In this document: piece after piece, positions 15,705 to 27,300 of the stretch
Numbering within the stretch: position 1 is the stretch's first letter
Layout: the number at the start of each line of letters is the position of its first letter
Assembly: GCA_947479755.1 (NCBI GenBank)
Contig: CANKAM010000032.1
Location: 1-40,880, forward strand
Length of the DNA: 40,880 nt
Direction: 5' to 3'
Origin: Bacteroidota bacterium
GTDB taxonomy: Bacteria; Bacteroidota; Bacteroidia; SXHM01
Made by a program: the position numbers and the translations under genes
Notes under the pieces: model-generated
The model's input: the letters and a program-made list of their open reading frames with translations, nothing else
Told to the model about the DNA's origin: nothing
Databases searched by the model: none

Positions 15705-18380
15705 GTGAATAAACTAATTACACTCTGTATGGCGACAGTTCTACTCTCATCAGTGCTTAAAGCCCAAACCGACTGGAGGTTAGGGATTACGCCACACGGA
15801 AGGGTTGTGAATGATGCTCTGATACTGGATCAAAACACCATTATCATGGTAGGAGGTAATCCCACCAATGATTCATTGCAGGGTGTTTTTAAATCAAATG
15901 ACGGAGGTAATACCTGGAATACTATTTTGGATGTTTGGGGTGAGTGGTTACAAACCGTTGACTTTATTGATAATCACAAAGGCTTTACCGCAGGCCACAA
16001 TGGCGTGTTTTTAAAAACAACAACAACCGGTGATACCTGGACAACTGATACATTGCCCGGTAATGCAGCACAACGCGATTACAACAGTATATTTTTTGTT
16101 GATACACTTACCGGCTACATGGCAGGAGGAAGCCGCAGTCTTAACCTGCGTACCATTTTAAAAACAAACGATGGAGGCGAAAACTGGGTCATTGTAAAGG
16201 ATGATGAAGGCTCCATGATTAAAAGTGTTTTCTTCTCAAGTACCGACACCGGTTATGCAGCAGGTGAAACAGGCACTATACTTAAAACAACCAACGGTGG
16301 AGTTAACTGGAATCCGCTATCACTGCCCGCACCTTTAAATCAGCGTAACTACAATTCTGTTTGTTTTACCAGCAACACTAACGGAATACTGGTTGGAGGG
16401 CTACCCGCTGCCGACTCAACACAAACCCTTTTGCGAACCACTGATGGCGGAAACAACTGGGATATAGTAAAGGATGAGACAGGTCCAATCCTAAGAGATG
16501 TTCATTTTTCAAATGCAAACGATGGTTTTGCGGTAGGCGAGTGGGCAACAGTCTGGCAAACACAGGATGGCGGGGCAACCTGGTATAATCCCCAGATACC
16601 TGATACTATTAACAATATCCGTTTCAATAACACGGTTTATTTTCTTCATCCCTATTTTGGATTGATTGCAGGCAACATGGGTAAAATAATGATTTATCAG
16701 CCGCCATCACCGCCCATTCCTGAAATTACCTTGTTTCAGCCGTCAAATATGAATGGCTTTCAGGCAATACTGAATGGAACGGTTAATCCTAATACCGATA
16801 ATATCGATTACTCATCTGAAGTGGAGTTTCAATATGGCACATCGGTATCGGTATCTAATCATATAGCACTTGAGCCGGATCAGTTTACCGGCACCGAAAC
16901 AGTTTCGGTATCAACACTGCTAAACGATCTGCAACCGCAAACAACTTACTACTACCGGCTTAAAGCTAGCAGTCTGCTGGGCGAATTTTACACCCCTGTT
17001 CAAAGCTTTAATACCGACCTTAATGTTATTAATAACTGGAATTTTGAAGAATGGGACACCATTGTATATGACCGTCCTGAGGGATGGAATTTTGCCCCCA
17101 ACGTAGAGAAAGTACCTTCTTTTGATGGCGGTTATGCAGTAAAATTAACATCAGGACAGGAAGGCGATAGAGTGAATACCGGAGTAGTATTACTGGCAAT
17201 TCCATCAGAACAGGAATCTATTCTGGGAGGTGTTCCTTTTACCGCTCGCCCCGATTCAGTAACGGCTTATTTTAACTACGATATTGTGCCAAACGACTCC
17301 GCAATAGTGCTCGTAACTTTAAAGAAAAACTCAGTCACTGTTTCGTTTGATGTTTTTTATATCACCGGTACTTCATCCGGGAATTTTGTTCCGCTCAGTT
17401 TCGCTCTAAACTACTTATCTCAGGAAACTCCCGACAGCATTATTGTAGGGGTTGCAAATACCAATCCCTTTACAGAAACCACACAGGAGTTAGACAGTTG
17501 GCTCATGGTAGATAAAATATCTTTTACGGGCACAAGTGAAAATGTTCCTAATAATGACTTTGAACAATGGACGGAATTTTTGGTTGAAGATTTAGTGGGC
17601 TGGTATGGCGAAACCAAGTTGGATAATATAGTGGGACCTCCTGCCAATTTCAGAAAAACAACAGACAGCTATTCGGGAAATTATGCCTTTGAGCTGGACT
17701 ATACTTCAGGATATTATAACAGAGGCGTAAGACTGATATCTAACAGCACAATTGATCAAGGATGGTTCCCGGCTTTTCCGGTTTATCATAAACCATCTAC
17801 ACTTAATGGTTTCTTTAAATATTTTCCTGAAAGCGGAGATTCTATGACTGTTTATGTAGCTCTTTATAAAAATGGCTTAGGCATAGGTAATGGAATCTTT
17901 GTGTGTGATACGGCTATAACGGAGTATACACCGTTTACGATACCTATAACATACACCATTGGATCAGATATTCCGGACAGCGCTTACCTTGAAATAAAAC
18001 CAACAGGTGACAGCCTCATAGATAACACCCGTTTTTTTATTGATGCAGTGAGTTTTGATGGCTTTGCAAGTACAGACACTGTTATTATTGATGCTGTAGA
18101 AACCATTGAAGAAGGATTATACCCTGTGTCAATAAAAGCTTATCCCAATCCGGCAACTGATGTTATGAATGCAGAAATATATAATGCAGAAAAAGGAGCT
18201 TTCTTTTCCGTGATCAACATGAACGGACAAACACTTTTTTCGCAAAAGTTGAGCGGGACTATTACCGGAAGCTGTGAAAAAATAACAGTTGACTTAAGTG
18301 CTTACAAAAGCGGAATTTATATTATCAATTATTCGGGCAGGCAAACAGCTGTTTCCGGAAAATTTATTGTAAAAAAATAA
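15705..18380 (+). CDS. T9SS type A-sorted Ycf48-like propeller surface protein (short form)
   Basis: 891 aa. A GTG start gives the signal peptide MNKLITLCMATVLLSSVLKAQ (split near 20); the internal ATG at 15729 would leave no basic n-region, so GTG is preferred. Residues 22-330 are a Ycf48/BNR-type propeller (SNDGGNTWNT, TNDGGENWVI, TTNGGVNWNP, TTDGGNNWDI, TQDGGATWYN). A single FN3-like repeat follows (FQYGTSVSVSN, YYYRLK; about 345-440), then two jelly-roll-like domains (NWNFEEWD near 445, NNDFEQWT near 618), and a T9SS type A tail (KAYPNPATD near 811, NMNGQTLFS, SGIYIINYSG, ending KFIVKK). The 12-nt gap to the next ATG indicates an operon with the 3030-aa protein. Third paralogue of the propeller set in this window. 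Confidence 0.87.
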   Translation: MNKLITLCMATVLLSSVLKAQTDWRLGITPHGRVVNDALILDQNTIIMVGGNPTNDSLQGVFKSNDGGNTWNTILDVWGEWLQTVDFIDNHKGFTAGHNGVFLKTTTTGDTWTTDTLPGNAAQRDYNSIFFVDTLTGYMAGGSRSLNLRTILKTNDGGENWVIVKDDEGSMIKSVFFSSTDTGYAAGETGTILKTTNGGVNWNPLSLPAPLNQRNYNSVCFTSNTNGILVGGLPAADSTQTLLRTTDGGNNWDIVKDETGPILRDVHFSNANDGFAVGEWATVWQTQDGGATWYNPQIPDTINNIRFNNTVYFLHPYFGLIAGNMGKIMIYQPPSPPIPEITLFQPSNMNGFQAILNGTVNPNTDNIDYSSEVEFQYGTSVSVSNHIALEPDQFTGTETVSVSTLLNDLQPQTTYYYRLKASSLLGEFYTPVQSFNTDLNVINNWNFEEWDTIVYDRPEGWNFAPNVEKVPSFDGGYAVKLTSGQEGDRVNTGVVLLAIPSEQESILGGVPFTARPDSVTAYFNYDIVPNDSAIVLVTLKKNSVTVSFDVFYITGTSSGNFVPLSFALNYLSQETPDSIIVGVANTNPFTETTQELDSWLMVDKISFTGTSENVPNNDFEQWTEFLVEDLVGWYGETKLDNIVGPPANFRKTTDSYSGNYAFELDYTSGYYNRGVRLISNSTIDQGWFPAFPVYHKPSTLNGFFKYFPESGDSMTVYVALYKNGLGIGNGIFVCDTAITEYTPFTIPITYTIGSDIPDSAYLEIKPTGDSLIDNTRFFIDAVSFDGFASTDTVIIDAVETIEEGLYPVSIKAYPNPATDVMNAEIYNAEKGAFFSVINMNGQTLFSQKLSGTITGSCEKITVDLSAYKSGIYIINYSGRQTAVSGKFIVKK

Positions 18381-18392
18381 AGAATTAACCCA

Positions 18393-21300
18393 ATGAAAAG
18401 TACTCGTATTGCAACATACTGTAAATGGATATTTTTCCTGATTACACTCATTACATTTACGCTGACCAACACCAAACAGGCAGCAGCGCAAACAGCCATT
18501 GCCAACCCTGCCGGAACAACCGTTACAACTCTCTGTACAGCAGATACAAGAGCAATTGGTTTCCCTAACGGAAACACGTTTTCGTATGCAAACACCGGTT
18601 GGCCTTCCTGCACAGCATGGGGGTTTCCTTCAACAACCGGAATTCCTGTTTGCCGGGCAAATATATTAGCTTCAAATGCCTGTGCATGGGATAATGTAAC
18701 TTACAATGCAGCAGCACCAACAAACCTTGCAGGTGGGGTAATGTGCTTCACCGGAACAACCAACTACAGAGCATCAAACGGAACTACCTATGCTGATAGA
18801 CCTACTAATATCAGAATGGTGGTTACTGTTACAGATAACAGTAATAATCCAATGCAACTGCAGGTTTCAAATAATTTTGTTTATGTAGTTATACCTGACC
18901 CTAGCTTTACATTTAAAGCAAAAGTTGAATTACAGGCTTTTGGACCAGCCAGTGTTGTTTATCAAACTACTGGAAATGGCACCACTGTGCCAATTGGTTG
19001 CACGGTAACACCAAATAATTCATACACATGCGGTAATTACCTGAATACATGGGTAGGAGCTATACAATTGTACAATTGTATTTCAACAGATGCAACCTAT
19101 AAAATCTGTACACAATTTACGGGATCTACATTTTTAAGTGCGGGTGTACCTGTTGCACCGGCAACACCTACAGGTGCAGCCACTATATGTGTTGGAGGCA
19201 GTACAACGCTGTCAAGGGTTGGTGCTCCCTTAACAGGAGTAACCTGGTATTGGCAAGCTGCAACAAACGGAACAGATGTTACCAACAGTGGTGCAACTTA
19301 TTCTCCTTCCCCGGCAACAACAACTACATATTATTTACGGCCCGGGGTGGGTACTTGCTGGGGAACAGCAAGCGGAGGAGTAACAGTTACTGTTGTTCCC
19401 GACCCCACAGTATCTATATCCGGCACGGCAACTACTTGTGCAGGAACTTCCATAACATTAACAGCAACCCCATCGGGCGGCCAGGGTTCTGTAGTTACAT
19501 ATAATTGGGAGCGAAGCCCTGCCGGGGCCGGAACTTGGGTATCTCAACAAAATACAGCTTCTGCTACTTATGCAACCGGCACTGGCCTCGCAACAGGAAA
19601 TTATGATTTTAGGGTAACCCTAACGCAAAGTGTTTCAGGATGTGTGAGTGTACCTTCAACTACGTTTCCTTTTACAGTTAATCCTTTACCCGCAGCTCCT
19701 ACTCCTGTCACAGCGACCCCAACAACTTTCTGTATAGCGAGTAATACGATACAATTAAATGCCACTGCAGCGGGTTCTACGATATACTGGTATACGGTAT
19801 CCACTGGGGGCAGCAATATAGGTACCTCAGCCAGCGGAGCAAACTTTGCAGTAAACCCGGTAGCTACTACAACCTATTATGCAGAAGCAAGAGTTATCGC
19901 AACCGGTTGCATAAGTGCCACCCGCACAGCGGTAACAGTAACCCTTATTCCAACCCCTGCAACACCCAATGCAATAACCGGAGCCACAACAGTATGTGTA
20001 GGCGCAACAACAACCTTAACCAGCCCTATAGCTACAGGAGGTAATGTAACATTTTCAGGCGGCTACCGCATCCATGCCTTTTATTCCAATGGCACCTTGA
20101 ATATTGCGCAAGCGGCCAACGTAGAGGTATTGGTAGTGGGTGGAGGCGGTGGCGGTGGGTCAGATATGGGTGGTGGCGGTGGCGGTGGCGGAGTAATTTC
20201 AAACGCTTCATTTGCAGTAACACCGGGTAGTTATGCCATCACAGTAGGTCAAGGCGGTGCAGGCGCACTTCCCGGTGTCTCGCAGGCGCGCGGTGTTAAC
20301 GGAGGTAATTCAGTGTTCAGCACATTAACCGCATTTGGCGGGGGTGGTGGCGGTTCAGAATACGCAACCAACGCATCCCCACCGGGTACAGGTAACGGTG
20401 TGGTTGGTTCAGGAGGCGGTGTTGCAGGGTGCAACCAAACCACCACAGGTGTTGGAACACCCGGACAGGGAAATAATGGTGGCGCAAGTGGCGGATGTTA
20501 TTATCCAGGCGGAGGCGGAGGCGCGGGAGGTGCAGGCTCTACCAACCCAGCCAATGGCGGAGCGGGAGTATCTAATTCAATTCTGGGAACTGCGTATTTC
20601 TGGGGTGGCGGTGGCGGTGGAGCAGGCTATTCAGGCATAGCAGGAAATGGCGGTAATGGCGGTGGCGGTGGTGGCGGACCAAGGGTTAGCGGAGGCGGAT
20701 TTGGCGGTACAGGGGGATTAAACCCCGGTTCAGATGCCCAGCCAGGAACACTGGTAGCACAAACAAATGTTCCTGCAGGTCAGGGCGGTGCCAACACAGG
20801 CGGAGGCGGTGGTGGTGGCGCGCACTACAATTCTAATAACCCCGGTGGAAGCGGGGGTGCAGGTATAGTAGTGGTAAGATATTTAGAAGGAGCTGGAATT
20901 GGTGTGTGGTCAAGCAGCGCTCCGGGAGTGGCAACCATAAATGCTTCAACAGGCGTTGTAACAGCTGTGGCAGCGGGAACAACAACCATCAGTTATAGTG
21001 TTACTCAGGGGATATGTACCTCTACTCCTGTAACCACAACGGTAACGGTGCTTGCTCTGCCGGCAGCACCTACAGCTGCTAATGCTTCAGTTTGTACAGG
21101 CGGAACAGTCAATATAAGCGCCACATCAGCCGGCAATCTTATTAAATGGTATAATGCTGCCTCAGGCGGCACGCTGGTAGGTGTAACCGCCAGCGGAGCT
21201 AACCTTGCTGTTACTCCTGGCAGCACTACAACTTATTATGCAGAAGCGGTAGCCAATAACCCTTATGCGACAGGAGGCACTGAAACAACATTCGGCTCGT

Positions 21301-24300
21301 ACCGCATTCACAGGTTTAACGCCAGCGGTACGCTAACAATGGTACAGGGCGGAAATACTGAAGTGCTGGTGGTAGCCGGAGGCGGAGGCGGAGGATCTGA
21401 CATGGGCGGAGGCGGAGGAGCAGGCGGAGTGATAATGAATAATTCCTTTGCGGTTGCAGCCGGTAGTTTTCCAATTACCGTTGGAATAGGAGGAGCAGGT
21501 GCCCCTGCGGGTATCGGACAGGTCAGCGGCACAAATGGTGGCAACTCCGTATTTAGTTCTTTAACAGCAATCGGAGGTGGTGGAGGTGGATCAGAATACA
21601 GTACTAATGCACAGCCGGGACGCAATGGAGGTTCAGGGGGCGGTTGTGCCAGTAGCGCTAATACTACATTTGGTCTTGGAACAGCGGGCCAAGGGTATAA
21701 TGGAGGTGCAAGCGGAGGTAGTTATTGGCCATCAGGTGGCGGAGGAGCTGGCGGACCAGGTATTAACAATCCCGGACGAGGAGGTCCAGGTCTGGCCAGT
21801 GCCATTTTGGGTACACTCTATTACTTTGGCGGTGGCGGTGGCGGCTCCGGTTATTCAAACCAGGGCGGTAATGGTGGTAAAGGCGGAGGCGGAGGCGGAG
21901 CTTGCAGTATTACATTAGGTGGTAATGGAGGTTTAAATAATGGGTTACCCGGTAGTTATGGGGTTACCGTTGCACAAACCAATGTTCCCGGAGGAGCGGC
22001 AGGAGCTAATACCGGGGGCGGAGGAGGAGGTGGATCTCACTATAACGCCAATAACTACGGTGGTGCAGGCGGTTCGGGTATAGTGGTTGTCCGTTACATT
22101 GATGCCGGATGTTCTTCAAGCACCCGAACACCAGTAACGGTAACGGTTAATCCACTTCCAACCAATATTACTCCTACAGCAGTATCTTCAACCATCTGTT
22201 ATAACACAAGTACTAATATCCAAATTGCAGGTTCTCAAATCGGAGTTAATTATCAATTAAGAAATAATACGGGTAACGTAAATATTGGCTCACCGGTTGC
22301 AGGAACTGGTGGTACAATAAGTTTACCAACCGGAAACCTCCTAGCAACTACAACTTTTAATGTTTTGGCAACAAATCCAACTACAACCTGCCAAACTCAA
22401 ATGACAGTTACAGTAACTGTAAGCACTATTACTGCTCCACCTTCAACACCTATTACCGGTGTGCCTACAGTATGTGTTGGAGGCACTACAACTTTAACAG
22501 GGTTATCTGCTTACGGGGCAACCCCTCCTACAGGCGGTACCATTACTTATGTAGGCGGAGATCGCATACATGCATTTACAGCTGTTGGAACAGTCAACTT
22601 CACGGCTACACAAGCCATAAATGCCCGAGTTTTGGTGGTTGCAGGTGGTGGTGGCGGTGGGTTTGATATGGGCGGAGGCGGAGGCGGAGGCGGAGTGCTC
22701 TATAATGCCTCATATGCTGTACCATCAGGTAATACTACTGTTACAGTTGGAGGCGGTGGCGCTGGAGCCCCTGCAGCAGGAACTGGTGGACAGCCAGCCG
22801 GACATCAATATACAATTCCGGCAAACAATGGTAATCCGTCTGTATTCGGAACAATGAATGCAGTAGGTGGCGGAAAAGGTGGAAGTTCATATCAGGGGTA
22901 TACACCGGGTATTGCAGGAGGTAATGGTGGCTCCGGAGGAGGAGCTGGCGGTTATAATGATAATGCCGGATTTAGATATGGGGGGACAGGTACAGTAGGA
23001 CAAGGCAACCGAGGAGGAAATTCATATAGTGCATATTATTCAGGTGGTGGCGGTGGTGCAGGCGGAGTAGGTACTGATGGAAACAACAGAGCAAACGGAG
23101 GCCCTGGTCTTTTAAACGATATTCTAGGAACTGCCTATTACTGGGGTGGCGGAGGCGGAGGTGCGGGCTACACAATTGGAGGTGGTGACGGAGGAATTGG
23201 TGGTGGTGGTGGTGGTGCAGTTGGTGTAACAACTGGCGGTGCCGGATATAACAACGGTTCTCCAGGAACAAATGGTTGCACAAGTTGCTGGGCAAACGTT
23301 CCCGGTGGTAATGCGGGAGCCAATACAGGTGGCGGTGGTGGAGCTGGTGCTCATTATAACGCAAATAACAAAGGCGGTGATGGTGGCTCAGGCATTGTGG
23401 TTGTTCGTTATCCAGATGTCGCAACAGGAGTTTGGTCAACCAATAATCCAGGAGTTGCAACTGTTTCAGCAACAGGTGTGGTATCTGGGCTTTCTGCAGG
23501 TACAGCTAGCATTAGTTATATCATGACTAATACAGCGGGTTGCTCTACAACGGTAACACAACTAGTTACTGTGAATTCCACTCCCACAATATCTGCATCT
23601 TCAGCTACTCCCCCATCAATTTGCAACAGTGGCAGTTCTAACTTAAATGCAACATCAGCAGGGAATATCATTAATTGGTATACAGTTGCTTCTGGGGGAA
23701 CTCCGGTTACTACCACAGCAAGTGGTGCAAACTATGCTGTAACCCCGGCAAGTACAACTACCTATTATGCAGAAGCAGTATCAGTATCAGCCGGAACCCT
23801 GACTCAAACATTTAATTTTACAGGTGCACTTCAAACCTTTACCGTTCCTACAGGAATAACAAGTCTTACGATTGATGCTTATGGAGCTCAGGGGGGGAAT
23901 AACCTATCTGCAGGTGGTTTGGGTGGAAGAGCACAGGGTACACTTACAGTTACGCCTGGGCAAGTCATTAATATATATGTTGGAGGTCAAAATGGTTATA
24001 ACGGGGGAGGTGCTCCCGGAACAGGGGGAGCTTACCCCGGTGCTTTCGGAGGTGGTGCCTCTGATATTCGTGTGGGAGGAACAGCTCTTGCAAACCGTGT
24101 GATTGTTGCTGGTGCTGGTGGCGGTGGTGGAAGCTCCGGCAGAGATTGGTCTACTGTTATGAGTGCAGGTACAGGAGGTGGCGCTAGCGGAGGTAATGCT
24201 TCGGTATGTTGCTGGACAGCTCCAACAGGAGGTACTCAAGTAGGCGGTGGTGTAACCGGAATAAGTTGTGGCAATTGCGGAAATACCGCAACCAATGGCT

Positions 24301-27300
24301 CTTTAGGTCAAGGCGGTAGAGGTGATGACCCATGCGATGTTTACGGAACAGGAAGCGGAGGTGGTGGTGGATATTATGGTGGTGCTGGTGGTGAAGCTTG
24401 CGGAAACGGTGAACCTGGAGCAGGAGGATCTTCCTATACTGGCGGAGTGTCAGGCGGAAGTACAACAGCAGGAACAAGATCAGGAAATGGTCAAATAACC
24501 CTTACTTGGTCGGGTGTTTGGGATTGCCCGTCAAACCCGCGTACACCGGTTACAGTAACAGTTAACCCCCTGCCAACCGACATTACACCAACAGTTGTTG
24601 CAGCTACAATTTGTAATGGTACTGGAACTAATATACAGATTGCAGGCTCTCAGGTTGGGGTTAATTATCAACTCAGAAATAATGTTGGTAATGTAAACGT
24701 TGGTTCAGCAGTTGCCGGAACCGGTGGTACTATTAATTTACCAACCGGAAATTTAACAGCCACAACCGTATTTAACGTGTTGGCTACTGATGCCACAACT
24801 ACCTGCTTCAGACAAATGACTGGTACGGTTACCGTAACTGTTTATAGCAACCTCGCCAACGGAACATTTATTTATACCAACCCTACATCGTGTACTACGG
24901 CTAATGGTACACTAACTGTATCAGGTGTTTCAGGCGGTTCTGGTTCTTATAATTACAGCACTAATAGTACAAATGGTTCAAACGGAACATGGACTAATAC
25001 AACTGGAACCTTTACGGGGATGGCTGCCGGTTCAGGCCAGGTATGGGTTAGAAATCAGGGTACGCCTACCTGCCCGGACAGGGTATTGCCTACTGAGATA
25101 TGGTCAACTGCTGTTCCTATTAATCCTATCACAGCTGCAACGGCTTCATCTGATATAAGCAGCCTTTGTGATGGTAATATTGTTGTGTTAACTGCTTCTA
25201 ACATGGCGCCTGGTAATGGGGGAAATGGCGGCAATACAGGAAGTTTGGTAGTACCTACACAGGGCGCATATTCGCTTACAGGGGCAAACTATCTGGCATG
25301 CAATACAACTGCTGCCGGGCTTGCCACGGGGAATCAGATTACAGCTGAGGCATGGGTTAAGTGTGATGCTACAGGTCAGGCTAATACTGACTGGAATGGT
25401 ATTGTTGCCTGGGGTAACAAAGCAACAGCAGGTCAAGCATTTCTCTTAGGTATAAAAAGTAATTTAAGGTTGCAGGTTGCTACATGGGGGCCTGATTATA
25501 TTCCTACTACAGGTGCGGCATTAACAGTTGGTGTATGGACGCATATTGCCGCAACGCTAAATGGCAATACAGTTACTACTTATATCAACGGAAATGTGGC
25601 ATCTACAGGCACTACTTTAGCAGGAGCTATTAACGTTACAGCTGCAGGCGGGCAATGGTTAACCATTGGTTGCACAGATAATCCGGGTAGATATTTCAAG
25701 GGTTTAATTGATAATGTTCGCATCTGGCAAGGAGTGCGCACACAAGCAGATATTCAGGCAGATATGTATAAAGACGTACCTGTAAGTAATATTGGTGGAG
25801 CTACCCTTAGAGCAAATTATCTGTTTAATCTTGCCGGCCTGGCAACTTCAGGGGGTACCGGTCCAACATTGAATGTTGCTGCTACAGCTGTTTACCCATC
25901 TTCCTATCTTTTTAGCTGGACTGGTGCTAATGATCCAATAGATAACCCTGCCCAATCAGCATATGAGCGAGTAACCGTTGGCCCACTTCAGGGTATTCAA
26001 AATTTTTCGGTTACTGCTACTACAAATCCGGCAAACGCTTGCACGGGCACCCCTAGTAATATCGTTGTTATCAGCGATTTCAGTACTACACCTTTTGCTT
26101 CCTCTTACGCTACATCAGGCTCTGCTCAGGGTATAACAATACCAGGGGCGCCAAGTGCAGGAACAATAATAGGGCGTCCGGGTGGTGTAACGTATACTTA
26201 TGTTCACGCATTAAATACAACAACAGGAGTAGGAGGTTGTACCAATTGGGGTCTTCCTACGAGGCTTAATGATGTAGTGGGGGTTGCCGCCACTATGCTT
26301 GGGGCAACTACGGATTTGGATTATGTTACAGGAGCGCCTACTGACCTTGCAAATGGAATAGTAGCTTACAGAGGTACAATGGCAGTTCCAATAAACTTCT
26401 TTTTTGCTAACGGTTATGGCAGTACACCTGCTTTTAATATCCCTGTACAATTAGTATTTACAGTAAGAACGAGTGGCGGGGCTATTATCAAAGGTGACTT
26501 TATTAGCTCTGGCGATATTATGTTCAGAATCGTGGGTAACTTTACTGTCAACGCAGTTCTTCAGGGAATTCCTCCCGGAGGTATGCAATATGACGGTGGT
26601 ATTTCGGGTGGTAATGGAGGTGGAGGAACTTCTTGTGCCACTATTTCAGGAGCAGCTGGTGGTACTACATATTATTCTCTTACTGATATTTATGACTGCC
26701 TGGCTACAACAGGCACTGCACCTTCATTGCAATCAACTTTCAATTTTGACAAATTTCCAAGGCTTGATTTTACTTGCCCTGGTTGCACAGCCCCCTCTGC
26801 AGGTTCACCTTTCAGCATCTGTTGGGGTGGTACTCCTGCATCAGCATTTACGTTGCAGGGTAATACAGGATCTATTCCTTTGGGCACAAGTAACTGTGGA
26901 GGCTTAAGTCATAGCTGGATAAATTTAACAGCAGGTGGTACTGCAGTTAATGGAACATGGAGTACTGCTACCGTAGCCCCAACAGCAGGGTTTGGTGTTT
27001 CAACTCCTCCGGCAATTGCTGCAGGCGCAACAACTGCTGCTGTAGCGCCAACAGGAACTACATATATGTATACTATTGGCAGTGGCAGTAGTAATACCTG
27101 CTATGGTTCCGGTACTGTTACTGTAACTAAAAATGTTCCTGTTGCAGATGCTACCAACTTTCCTATTGCTCCTAGTCTTACCACTAGTTGGAGAACTGGT
27201 GCTGTTCCGGCTGAGTGGGATCCTACTAATCGGGTTTCTGGTAATGACAACTGGTATGATAACCGGAATTGGACTTATTGTGTTCCTGATATTAACACCA

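Noticed and set aside
22972-23472. Long minus-strand frames inside the glycine-rich coding regions
   Set aside because: They are complements of GGN codon runs with Leu/His-rich low-complexity products; the plus-strand frame is continuous with signal peptide and domains.
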